Below the pieces are notes generated by a model that was not told the origin of the DNA, did no database searches, and saw only the letters and a program-made list of their open reading frames with translations. The translations under genes and the position numbers were made by a program. This document shows, in pieces, positions 46,187 to 57,290 of a stretch of DNA of 64,000 nucleotides (its first letter is position 1; every line of letters begins with the position of its first letter). The stretch spans positions 25,653,001 to 25,717,000 of the forward strand of contig NC_091968.1 in the NCBI RefSeq assembly GCF_036711975.1, read 5' to 3'. The DNA is from Onthophagus taurus. Taxonomy: Eukaryota; Arthropoda; Insecta; Coleoptera; Scarabaeidae.

Positions 46187-46649
46187 GTTTCATCAACATT
46201 TACGATTTTTACCTGGTTTTTTGTTGTTTTCTCCAAAAATCTTATCCCTGGTTGTATAAAATCTTTGTTGAAGCTCCCGTTTCGGAGTAAAACCAATTTT
46301 CCCATTGCAAAATTCATCGTTTTATATCAATCACTTCCTACAAATCACCGCTTTTTTTATTATGAGTTTTTATGTTTAAACGGCTTTTTTTAAATACTTC
46401 GTGTGCGTATGCAACCTGATCATCACAAATGTGCGCATGGTTGCCTACTTTTATTTATTTTTATTTTTTTAAATATTTTTAAGTTAATACTTTTGAGAAA
46501 TTAATCATTACATATAAATCACTTATTTAACTTATTAAAGTAACATTTTTTTATTACAATTTTTTTAATATTTAAACGACTCAAAATTATCTAGAGTTTG
46601 ATTTTGTACTTTTCAACTGGTTTCTATTTTATATAGAATTTAAGTCTAA

Positions 46650-48895
46650 CTAGTTGCTATATAACTAACTTCAGGTTTAAAATGTCAATCTCAATTTTGA
46701 CATATTTGTCATCTTCATTAAAAATCCTTTAAAATGAGTACAAACACGACATTTATCTTCAATATTAATGAAATTATGGTCAACTTCCGGTTAAAAGTGT
46801 CAACGTCAATTTTGACATATTTAAACATGATACGTTTAATTCCAATATTAGTCGAGATATAAGCAACTTCCGATTTGAAATGTCAATGTCATTTTGACAT
46901 ACTCTTAATTTTTATAAAATGTTTTAATATTTGTCACAAAAACAAAAATATAATAAAAAAATCAAAAATTAAGGTTGGTATTAATATTTAAAAATTAAAT
47001 TGCTATCTTCATTGTTGCTAACTTCAGGTTTAATGTTTTTATTCTAACTTTTTTGTTTTTTGAGGTAAGTGCGTCGTCTTTAGACTCATTTTAAAGGTGT
47101 TTTTAATAAAGAATACATAATGAAAGAACACCATGAAATCGTCAATTTGTCTATTATATGATAACTAACTTCAGGTTTAAAATGTCAACCTTAATTTTGA
47201 CATATTTGTAAACTTCATTAAAAATCCTTTAAAATGAGTACAAACACGACATATTTATCTACAATATTAATGAAGTTAGGTACAACTTCCGGTTAAGAAT
47301 GTCAACGTCAATTTTGACATTTTTGTAATCGTCGTGAAAAATCCTTTAAAATGAGTCCAAACATGATACGTTTAATTCCAATATTACTCGAGATATAAGC
47401 AACTTCCGGTTTGAAATGTCAATGTCATTTTGACATATTCTTATTTTTTATAAAATGTCTTAATATTTGTCACAAAAACAAAAATATAATAAAACAAAAT
47501 CAAAAATTAAGGTTGGTATTAATATTTAAAAATTAAATTGCTATCTTCATTGTTGCTAACTTCAGGTTTAATGTTTTTTATTCTAACTTTCTTGTTTTTT
47601 GAGATAAGTGCGTCATCTTTGGATTCATTTTAAAGGTTTTTTAATGAAGTTGACATATATGTCAGAATTGACGTTGACGTTTCAAACCGGAAGTGATTGT
47701 ATCTCCATTAATATTAAAGTTAAATATGTCGACTTTGGACTCATTTTAAATGACTTTTTTATGAAGTTGACAAATATGTCAAAATTAATAGTTGAAAGTT
47801 CGAACTTTTTGTTTTTTTTGAGAGAAATGCATCATGTTTGGACTAACTTTAAAAGTTATTTTATGCAGATTACGAATATAATAACAAAATTAAAGTTGAT
47901 ATTGACAACTGAGACTCTAGGTCTAGTGTTAGTTCTAGTTTTACACTAGCATTATCACTTGAACTAACACAAGACCTAGAACCAGTGTTGCCGTTTGATA
48001 TCGTCTGATATAAATCAGTACATTGTTGTTGAATGTAGTAAATACCGTTCATAAATGATAAAGTAATACTATTACATTTTACAAGTTTTGTTTAAACTTA
48101 TGATTTAAAAAAAAGGTCTCCAATATTTCCTCTCAGAATTCAGTACATTTTGGTACATTTATTTTCTTCGGTGCGGTAACCCTGCCTAGAACTAGAAATA
48201 TTCAACCTCAACCTCAATTTTGACATATTTGTAATCTTCATTAAGAATCCTTTAAAATGAGTACAAACACGACATATTTATCTGCAATATTAATGAAGTT
48301 ATGGTTAACTTCCGGTTAAGAATGTCAACGTCAATTTTGACATTTTTGTAATCGTCGTCACAAATCCTTTAAAATGAGTCCAAACATGATACGTTTAATT
48401 CCAATATTACTCGAGATATAAGCAACTTCCGATTTGAAATGTCAATGTTATTTTGACATATTCTTAATTTTTATAAAATGTTTTAATATTTGTTACAAAA
48501 ATCAAAACATAATAAAAAAAAAATCAAAAATTAAGGTTGGTATTAATAAAATTAAAAGTACTATCTTCATTGTTGCTAACTTCGGATTTAATGTTTTTTA
48601 TTCAAATTTTTTTGTTTTTTGAGATAAGTGGGTCTTGTTTGTACTCATTTTAAAGGTTTTTTTTAATAAAGAATACATCATGAAACAACACCATGAAGTT
48701 ATCCATTTGTCTATTATATGATAACTAACTTCCGATTTGAAATGTCAATGTCATTTTGACATATTCTTAATTTTTATAAAATGTTTTAATATTTGTCACA
48801 AAAATAAAAATATAATAAAAAAAATCAAAAATTAAGGTTGGTATTAATATTTAAAAATTAAATTGCTATCTTCATTGTTGCTAACTAAAACACAA
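46650..48895. repeat. Satellite-like 540-bp family, copy 2, reverse orientation
   Basis: The same modules as at 13-15 kb and 59-61 kb but complemented: AACTTCCGGTTTGAAATGTC, AATTTTGACATATTTGTCAT, ATCCTTTAAAATGAGTACAA, TCAAAAATTAAGGTTGGTAT. The last recurs at about 46964, 47502, 48521 and 48822; the first spacing is 538 bp. The block is interrupted at about 47905-47995 by a CTAGTTCTAG hairpin followed by non-satellite sequence to about 48205. Open frames here are repeat by-products. Confidence 0.85.
47905..48205. repeat. Hairpin plus spacer inside satellite copy 2
   Basis: The arms GACTCTAGGTCTAGTGTTAG and AACACAAGACCTAGAACCAG flank a loop with TTTACACTAGCATTATCACT. About 200 bp of unrelated sequence follows before CTGCCTAGAACTAGAAATAT at 48182 and satellite resumes. 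It looks like a hairpin element interrupting the array. Confidence 0.65.
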
Positions 48896-48899
48896 TAAA

Positions 48900-49456
48900 A
48901 TAACTTGATGTTATCTAATGTAAATTTCTGATAATGTTTATGATTACGATTATATTTGTTTGGGTTACTTTAATAGATCGATTTCCTTGTTATTTTTTAT
49001 AAATGTGTGTTAAAATAAATGTTTATGACATTTTATTAATTGCTTTACAGGAATCTGTAATTTGTGGTACGATTGATTACTCATTACTGTTGCAATGTTG
49101 GTTATTTGATAACGTGTTTATAAATATGAAAGAAATTTAATAAAATCTTGGCAATTTTGGTGGTTATTTGTAAGGAGAGGACAACGAGCTCTATCTCAGT
49201 TCAAACTTAAACCCAAACAAAAATTAACCCAACCTAAATGATTCTAGTTCTACTAATCCTAAATTCTACTATATAATAGGATTTTTCGAAGTACGTACTT
49301 TTCTAATAACCTTCCAACTACATCAATAAAAATATACAACAATTTAGCGGTGAATAACAATTAAAACTAGAATCATTTAGCTTTAGCCGGTTTCGCGTCA
49401 GTCAAGATTTTAGTTATTTTACTTTTATTTAACATATTCTAATAAAATTTCTTTTT
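48900..49456. other. Upstream flank of COX15
   Basis: No gene. Two CTAGTTCTAG-family fragments occur (about 49230-49250 and 49365-49392). The sequence up to the 3' splice site at 49457 may hold the promoter if no distant leader is used. Confidence 0.4.
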
Positions 49457-49461
49457 AGGTG

Positions 49462-49857
49462 ATGTTAAATTTAGTAAGGACATCCCGTTTCATTTTGCCC
49501 CCAATCAAACAATTTCTAACATCTCCAAACGTTTCGAATCAAAATGCATTTCGAGGAATTTTCGGAAACTTCCAAAAAACGAATTTTAAGGTTAGAATTT
49601 TTTTTTAATTAATCTTAAACGTATTTTAACGCAATAACTTTTAGTTACCACCATCGGCTCGTCAATCCGAGACGATTTCGTTACGTTTAAAATCGGATTC
49701 TTCAACGAAAGGAAAAAAAGCTGTTGGATATTGGTTGATGACTTGCGGAGGAATGGTTTTTGGGGCCGTAGTATTAGGTATAACCGGTTATAATTGCGTA
49801 TTAAAAGGAATTTATACTGTTATGGAAGAGGTTGTTGAGAAAACTAAAAAATCTTAA
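49462..49857 (+). CDS. Probable short COX15 isoform by intronic polyadenylation
   Basis: If the donor at 49778 is not used, COX15 exon 2 stays open for 26 more codons ([20 protein letters not shown] then KTKKS), ending with TAA at 49855-49857. An AATAAA signal overlaps the stop at 49857-49862. The product would be 113 residues: the COX15 presequence, its first membrane segment and a charged C-terminal helix. An open, amphipathic tail plus a polyadenylation signal placed exactly at the stop looks selected rather than accidental, but no homolog was recognised. Transcript data would settle it. Confidence 0.45.
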
Positions 49858-52800
49858 ATAAAAATTAATTATTTTTGATTATTAAATCATAACCTAAAAA
49901 TTATTTTTATTAATCCTAAGTAATATAAATCAGGTATTTGCATGATATAGTACTAAAATCAATTTTTATTTATTTTTTTAATTAGGTGGAGTAACTCGTT
50001 TAACCGAATCTGGACTTTCCATGGTAACTTGGAGGTTATTAGGTGAAAAGATGCCTCGGAATGAACAAGAATGGATTGATGAATTTGAAAAATATCAACA
50101 ATACCCCGAATTTAAAATGTAAATTAACCTAAATTGTTTTTTAATTTATTTATTTAATAATTTTTTTAGAAAAAACAAAGATATCACATTATCCGATTTT
50201 AAATTTATTTGGTACATGGAATTTACTCATCGTATGTGGGGAAGAGCAATAGGAGCAATATTTTTATTTCCCGCTGCATATTTTTGGTCGAAAGGTTACT
50301 TTTCTGGCCCAATGAAGTTTCGCGTTCTTTGTTTTGGCGGATTAATAGCTGCTCAAGGTTTAATGGGATGGTACATGGTTAAATCAGGATTAGAAGATCG
50401 TTTTCATTCCCAAAGCGACGTTCCAAGAGTATCACAATACCGTTTAGCAGCACATTTAAGTTTAGCACTTATTTTATATACTTTGTTCGCCTGGTCGGCT
50501 TTGGATCATTTATTACCGGCAAAAACGATAACGTTTAATTCAAAAGAAGTTTTAATCGCCGCTAGGAAGTTTAGAATGTTTGCTCATTCTTGTAAAGGAA
50601 TGGTGTTTTTAACGGCGTTGTCGGGGGCTTTTGTGGCCGGATTAGATGCTGGATTGGTGTACAATTCGTTCCCAAAAATGGCTGATAAATGGATTCCTGA
50701 TGATTTATTAGTTTATGAACCAAAAATGACGAATGTTACTGAAAATCCGACTACGGTGCAATTTAATCATCGAATATTAGGGACCACAACTGTCAGTTTA
50801 ATCAGTATTTTATGGGTTATGTCAAAGAAGAGGATTTTACCCCCTCGAGCTTATAACGCTGTTAATGCTTTAGTTGTAATCGCTTGGCTTCAGGTAATTT
50901 TTTTAATTGTTTAAAACTTTAATTAACCCATTAGTGCATAGTTTAATTTAAAGTCCCTAGATTTACAAAGTACCGCGGTTTGCCGCCATTTTGGCTCGAA
51001 AGTCAAGCGGGAAATTTAAAACTATGTCGTTCTATTGATAACATTACCCCAAAATTCCTTTCTTTTTTCTCGTGGTACTCTTAAGAGTCGAAAGCCCTTC
51101 TTCTTACTGCTATTTTTGCAACTCCAAAGGTAACAGGACGGCAATATTTTTGTAAATAAGCGGTGAGATGCAGTGACAAGTTGTCAAACCGCCATTTTGG
51201 CTCGAATACAGGCGTCATGAACCGCGGTACTTTGTAAATCTAGGGACTTTAGTTTAATTCATTGATAATTGGCGCCACCTGCCAATTACTTGCGCGCTGC
51301 ATTTGTTACTCAAATGTCATATAATAAAAAAATGGCGATTTGTGTGGTTTTGGTGCCATGGAATTTGAACAACATAATAAACGCAGCAACAGGTATGTAT
51401 AATATGGATAATGATCATGTAAACATATACATTACGCTACCTGATGACCAAGGAGCCGAAACGGAAGAGGATTTATCGAAAGGCATACTAAACCAACAAT
51501 GTGATGTTGAGTTTCATGAATCTGATGACGATTTTGATGAGAAAGATCTTCTACCACTTACATATTCCCTCTTCAACATCAAAATCATCAAAAGCGCCAA
51601 AAGAAGAGTAATTGGCGTGAAGATACTACATACTCCATTGTGTTCTTGCAACATCTCATGCGACCCCAGGAAACATTCCAAAGAAGCCGACCACGGAGAA
51701 AATCAATTGGATTATTATAAATTATTTTTGTAACAAACATATACGCCCAGCAAGAAAACAATAAACTCAACAATAATTGTATGTTACTATCTGGATATGG
51801 CAAATACCCGAATAAACGAATGATGTGGAAGAGTCAAGGTGATGTGCCAACAATTCTACGAAACATTCTTCAAAACTTAATGAAAACGTTAAAAAACATG
51901 GTGGACTGGAAGAAAACATATCCATAGATGAAAGGTAAACCTGTGAGATTTGGATTTAAAAATTGGTCTCTATATGCAAGTGAAGGATATACAGGGTGGT
52001 TCAGTTTTTAAGCGGAAATTTTACTAGGACGTAGTATTTGCCAAAATAACACATGTTTTTTATACAGGGTGAGTCAGAAAGAATGGGAAATCCGAATACC
52101 GGAGACACTAGACACCAAAATATGACGATTTAACCTAAGATGTCTTATACAAAAGTCGGTGGTTTTTAATACACAGGTTGTTGAAAGTTAAATTTTTATT
52201 TCGAAATTTCTTGATAATTTTGAAGGTTTTTGTACTATTAACATAAAATTTGGTAGTTAGATGTTTTCGAGCATGAGAAATACGAATTTGATATTTGTTT
52301 TGTGATTACTCGTAGAGGGCGCTAGATGCACACTGTACGTTTGAGATATCAAGTCATGACTATTTTATCAGTTGAGGTATAGTGAATGGGGTCATACACG
52401 ATTTTTTTTTTATTATATTTTCTGAAAGTTTATATAAAAATATAGTTACCGTTATTTTTCTTTTTTTTATTTTCGAACAAAGTCATTGTTAAAAAAATTA
52501 TTGAAAATTTATATACCCATTTGCGCTTTTAAAATTCCCGCGTTGATGACGTACGATTCTCGCTTTTGCGTCCCCTGCTCCCCGCTCAAATGCGAGAAAG
52601 AGATGAACGTCATTTAGGTTGTATTGAAAAGAGATAGAGTGTTTGTAGGTTATGTTTATTATGTTTTGTTCATGGATGTAATAGAGACACTCTATTACAT
52701 CCATGGTTTTATTTTGACACTGTCACACCGCAAGCGCTATCTAACGGATAATTTAACTTGTTTTAGGCAGTGCGGTTCCTACGTCACAGAAAAGCCGCGA

Positions 52801-55800
52801 AATTATTTCGTTTGAATATTTGCTATTTTTCACTTCAAATTACGCAAAATATAAAATTAATCATAATATTTCTATTACTTTGTGTTCATGCATATACTTG
52901 CATATATCGTTTGACATAAAAATTTTCTCTAAATTTAATAAGTGTGTATGACCCCATTAGAACCAAAAATCTGAAGGAGTTTTCAATTCTGCACAAAAAA
53001 GGTACTCTTGTTTACATTGTCTAAGTCTACTGGTTTCCAAGTTATCTGCTTTTAATTGTTTCAAAGTAATTTTAAGGTAAACATTTAAAATCAATAACAC
53101 AGTAACTATAGCAATTAGTAACAATAATAATCGATAACAATAACAATTAATGAATAACAATAGAATATTGTGACCACTTTCAAAATTCTAGTGGATTTAA
53201 ATCTGGATTTTTCACTATTAGAAAACTCATTATGTCGTGGCATTTTCAAATTGGTAATAATTTTATTGTTGGTAAAAATGATTATTGCACGCGGAAATTA
53301 GATCAATGTTGACAATTAACAAGCAATTGTCGAAACATCAGCGCAAAAATAAGCCAACTTTGCTTATGTTCAAAAATAAATATTTTAGAAGAAAAAATAC
53401 ATTTAAAAGTAAATAATTCGAAAACCGATAGACTTAGACAATTTAAATAAGAGTACCTTTTTTATGTAAAATTGAATGCTCTTTGTGATTTGCAGCTCTT
53501 ATTGGTCGTAGCTGTCGAGCCAAAAAACTTATGATTTGATTTATCAAACGAGCAGCGTGTATCTAGCGCCCTCTACGAGCAATAACAAAACAAGTTTCAA
53601 ATTTGTATTTCTCATGCTCGAAAACATAAAACTACCAAATTTTATATTAATAGTACAAAAACCTTCAAAATTATCAAGAAATTTCGAAATAAGAATTTAA
53701 CTTTCAACACCCTATGCCTCGAAAACTACTGACATTTAGTTATAAGTATAAGAGATGTTACGTTAAATCATCATATTTTGGTGTCTAGTATCGCCGGTAT
53801 TCGGACTTCCCATTCTTTCTGACTCACCCTGTATAAACATACGGTCGCAACTTTTTTGTTTTCGAGCAAATTGGTCAAAGTTGAGCCAAAAATTTACATT
53901 TTATCTTTTATTTCAGGTATAGGTAAACCGTAGAATTTGAAATTTTGTATGTATAAAGTACTACTGGTTAATACCTTATTTTCAACCATACCTTAAACTT
54001 CCCTAGCGCCCTCTAAGGGAATGAATTATAACCCCTTTGATTTTTTTATAACCACTTTTTAACGCCATGGAATATTAACATAAAAAAATATGGGTTGTAA
54101 AGCTTATTCATTACTGGTATTTTTGTGTCTCTTTAGTTTTTTCCTTAAAGATAATAGTTTTAGCGTAAAAAAATAAAAAATTCTACATTGTACTGTAAAG
54201 CGCTGCTATTATTAAAAAAAAATTTCTTTATAGCTGCCTATGGAAGTTGTGCACTTTCTAGGATCTAGTATTAACTAAATAACACCAATTAACTGTGATT
54301 TTCATCTCTGAACAAATTTCGTTGTTTTAAACACTACTAAAAAATAGATACTCTTGTTTAATAACAGTCAAAAATTATTAATAATCATCAACAATTATGA
54401 GGATTCACCGTAAATGAAACTTACTAGTTCTCAAAACCAACTTTTAGAATAATTTTAGCTAAACATGGCGGCACATAGCGGTACATAGCACGATATTTTA
54501 TTTTTTATACGGAAACTATTAACTTTAAGAAAAATACTAAAGAGACAAAAAAGTACCACTAAATAATGAGCTTTACAAGCCATATTTTTTTATGTTAATA
54601 TTCCACAGCGTTAAAAAGTTCTTATAAAAAAAATCAAGGGGGCGCTAGGGAAGTTTAAGGTATTGTTGAAAATAAGGTATTAACCAGTAGTACATACATA
54701 CAAAATTTCAAATTCTACGGTTTACTTATACCCGAAATAAAAGAGAAAATGTAAATTTTTGGCTTAACTTTGACAGCTCATATTGGTCTTATATTGGTCT
54801 ATATCGAATAATAACAAACGGATTATCTTGAAAACGATCAACTTTAGCGCAGTTTGATAAGACTACCTTTTTTGTTTAAAAAAGTACACAGAATAAAAAT
54901 TTTTATCCAAAAAACCCAAAAATATACTGTCAGAAAAATTATGGATATTTTAATTATTAAAAAATTAAATTTGAACATCCTGTATCTCCAAAACAAAGCG
55001 TTTGTCGATCTATGTTTATATAAAGTTTTTGTGTTAATTTTAAAAGATCTATCGACTGTTAAAGTCCTGCTACAAAAACTTGAGACACCCCCTGTATACA
55101 GGAAAATGTTCTAAAAGAAATGAAAATAAGTTTAGACTTGGAGGAAATGTCGTTTTAGACCTAATAAATAAAGCTGGAATTGGAGAAAATGTGTTCGTTT
55201 ACTTTGTTATCTGAAGAAGAAAAAAATATGTGCGACAGGTACAATACGCCCAAATCGAAAAGAAAAATGTCCTTTCCCCAATACGAGGTTTAGAAATAAA
55301 TCACGCAGAGGTACATACCGGTTTATAGAAATTGATGAAATATTACTTGTTCAACAGAGTGGTTACCATGGTTACCAACATTCAAGGAAATCTGTATCCA
55401 GCAGTACACGGTGGTGCAAAGAAAGTATGGCCTCATTGGACGCCTTGCGCATCTTCCCATCACACACTCTAGTCACATCAACCAACTTAGGAATTTGCCT
55501 CATCAGGATATTTTCCTGATATCATCTGTGGTTGGCCATTTCTCCCCGAAGGTCCTCATTCTGAGGTTGGTCAGAGAGCTTCTTGTTATGAGTATCCCGT
55601 GAGGAGACCTGTGGCAGTGCGAAGGACACTTTTACCAAGTTCTACGAAGAACTGTTATTGCTGAATGATATTTTAAGAATTCCTTGGCTAGATGACAGCC
55701 CGGGGTTTTACCCCACCCGTTTAGGAACTTTTTGTGGGTAATACGCTTAATCGATTCGATATAAGTAACTAATAAGGAGGTAATTAGTGGTTCGGGTGCA

Positions 55801-57212
55801 CAGGGCGCTCTACCGGCAGCATGTTATAATTATTATAATTATATATTATATTTCGCGGCCTCCTCCAATGCTATGTGACAATCCATTACTAGTGCAGACG
55901 TTATCATTACTCTACTTAAAGCGAAAACAGATTGTCTACTGTCTGTAAAAATAATAAAATATTTACCTCGCTTGTTGGAATCAAAATGCAGTCAGCAGCA
56001 AGTTTAATAGCGGCCAATTCTGCTTGTATGATGATGGTACTTGTCCCTAAAGTTTCCGAGAGGCAAATCTGAGGATCGTGAGAAAAGATCCCAGCGCCTG
56101 CACCATTCCGTCTTTTTGAACCATCAGTGTAGATCTTGAAGGTTCTGTATGTATCTACTACTGTGGGACTGTTGTAGGTGAGGAAAGTAGGTCTTATAGA
56201 GCCTTAGAGCAGTCCGAAATGGTAACAAGCTATAATAAAGGAATGGGTGGGGTGAATAAATTAGATGAACTTGTTGCAGTATACAGAACACGAATGAGAC
56301 TTAGAAAGTGGTACTGGCCAATGTTTTCATTTCTGTTAGATACTTCAGTTGTTAATGGGTGGCTCCTTATGAAGAAATTGAACCCTAATAATATAAACTG
56401 TTTTTCATTACTGGTATTTCGGCGATACATAGAACTCAGCTTATTAACATCATATGGCTTTGGGGAGCGAAGAGGGAAAACTACTGTATCTGAGCCATTG
56501 CTAGCAATCCGTTATGATAACATTGGTTATTTGATTCGCTTCTCTGAGACAGATCGACGATGTAAACATTGTACAAAAAAGTCAAATTTTATGTGTATAA
56601 AGTGTGTTATTGGCCTATATCCTAAATACTGTTTTGAACGATATCATTCTAAAAAATACTAAAAGTATTTTATTATATTATTCTATATTTTTTTATTATT
56701 ATTTTATTTATATTATTCATATTTTTTATTTATTCCTATATTAATTAATTTTCGTAAAAAGAACATGACGTTTCATAAAATTGACATTTAATTTTGACAA
56801 ATTGTTGTGAAGTTAGTTACGGTTGGTAATATTGAATTTGTGTCACATTGACGTTTAACTTTATTCAAAAATGTATTTAAAAAGTAAATTTATGGAATCA
56901 ATTTCAACAGTAGTCATGGACAAAGTATAATATTGTACTCACATATAATGAGCTATAAGGTTAAGTTTATGTCAAAAGCGTAGTGAGTGGCATAATTAAT
57001 AATGCTCGTATAATATATTATTTTGATCAAAAGAATAATTTTATGCACTAGTGAGTTAAGTAATTATTTCTTTTTAGGTCGCTTTGGGAATTTCAACTTT
57101 ATTAACTTACGTTCCAACAAGTTTAGCGGCGAGTCATCAAAGTGGATCATTAATTTTATTATCAACGGCTGTTTGGTTGACGCACGAATTAAAAAAGTTA
57201 CCGAAAGTGTAA
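49462..57212 (+). CDS. COX15: COX15, heme A synthase
   Basis: Exons 49462-49590, 49645-49777, 49986-50118, 50170-50893 and 57078-57212, in consistent phase, give 417 residues. The basic N-terminus ([18 protein letters not shown]) is a mitochondrial presequence. The conserved core begins [21 protein letters not shown], then [16 protein letters not shown]. Four heme-linked histidine motifs are present in family order: [29 protein letters not shown] and [10 protein letters not shown], in a protein with about eight membrane helices. It oxidises the methyl group of heme O to form heme A for cytochrome c oxidase in the inner membrane. The last 44 residues are separated by a 6.2-kb intron full of nested transposons. 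The stop is 78 bp from the convergent ALDH16A1 stop. Confidence 0.96.
50949..51251. mobile_element. 303-bp hAT-type MITE with 8-bp target duplication
   Basis: Terminal inverted repeats of 32 bp start TAAAGTCCCTAGATTTACAA and continue AGTACCGCGGTT. The right end is the exact complement. GTTTAATT flanks both ends (50941-50948 and 51252-51259). An 8-bp duplication is typical of hAT elements. A further inner repeat, GCCATTTTGGCTCGAA, is in direct orientation near 50988 and 51192. Non-coding and well preserved, so recent. Confidence 0.9.
52061..53835. mobile_element. 1.77-kb element with inverted repeats of about 280 bp
   Basis: Left TATACAGGGTGAGTCAGAAA, then GAATGGGAAATCCGAATACC, matches the complement of the right end, TTTCTGACTCACCCTGTATA. 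Complementarity continues through AGACACCAAAATATGA, the TTCAAAATTATCAAGAAATT region and CTCGTAGAGGGCGCTAGATG (left about 52312, right about 53557). Inner foldbacks occur too: CTCTATTACATCCATG around 52690, and GGTACTCTTGTTTACATTGT at 53000 against its mirror at 53430-53463. No coding sequence recognised. Confidence 0.88.
53845..54850. mobile_element. 1-kb foldback with arms of about 180-200 bp
   Basis: Left arm with AAAAATTTACATTTTATCTT, GGTAAACCGTAGAATTTGAA, ACTACTGGTTAATACCTTAT and AAACTTCCCTAGCGCCCTCT (53882-54020) is mirrored by AGGGGGCGCTAGGGAAGTTT and the following sequence at 54646-54782. A second pair around GGAATATTAACATAAAAAAA (54070) and its mirror (54587) continues toward the centre at about 54330. 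It abuts the 1.77-kb element on its right. Confidence 0.85.
55400..56217 (-). mobile_element. LINE fragment with RNase H domain
   Basis: The minus strand at about 56165-55925 gives [40 protein letters not shown] and [19 protein letters not shown]. The YTDGS and QAELxAI motifs identify the RNase H domain of an I/R1-type LINE. The downstream part (55900-55400) is probably its 3' end. It interrupts the piggyBac transposase just before the SYNKGMGG motif. Confidence 0.85.
56663..57077. other. End of COX15 last intron, no gene
   Basis: AT-rich sequence between the piggyBac C-terminus and COX15 exon 5, with no supported feature. Confidence 0.4.
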
Positions 57213-57290
57213 GTTTTTATTTTTTAATTAATAAGAAATTGTTACAATAAAAAATTAATCGGTTTTATTTTAACCATTAATACCTCAAGA

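Larger units (their letters stand above)
51988..55095. mobile_element. 3.1-kb nested CAGGGTG-ended insertion in piggyBac
   Basis: The left junction is GGATATACAGGGTGGTTCAG and the right junction is ACACCCCCTGTATACAGGAA, with TATA on both sides, so ends CAGGG...CCCTG with a TA or TATA duplication. The transposase reading resumes directly after it. No transposase is recognised inside. The interior is made of further foldbacks listed separately. Confidence 0.75.
51365..56662 (+). pseudogene. piggyBac-family transposase, split by nested insertions
   Basis: Plus-strand transposase in pieces. About 51377-51480 has the acidic N-terminus ([20 protein letters not shown]). About 51640-51985 has, across frames, [16 protein letters not shown] and [20 protein letters not shown]. 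At 55098-55200 it resumes in frame as [20 protein letters not shown] followed by [16 protein letters not shown]. The C-terminus at 56219-56662 is a 147-codon open frame with [40 protein letters not shown] and a cysteine-rich end ([15 protein letters not shown]). The first break is the 3.1-kb CAGGGTG element, the second a LINE fragment. It lies in the COX15 last intron in the sense direction. Confidence 0.9.

Noticed and set aside
46120..46317. 65-codon minus-strand frame beginning MNFAMGK as the first exon of the coiled-coil gene
   Set aside because: A donor is present but no in-phase acceptor with a good pyrimidine tract was found, so it was not joined.
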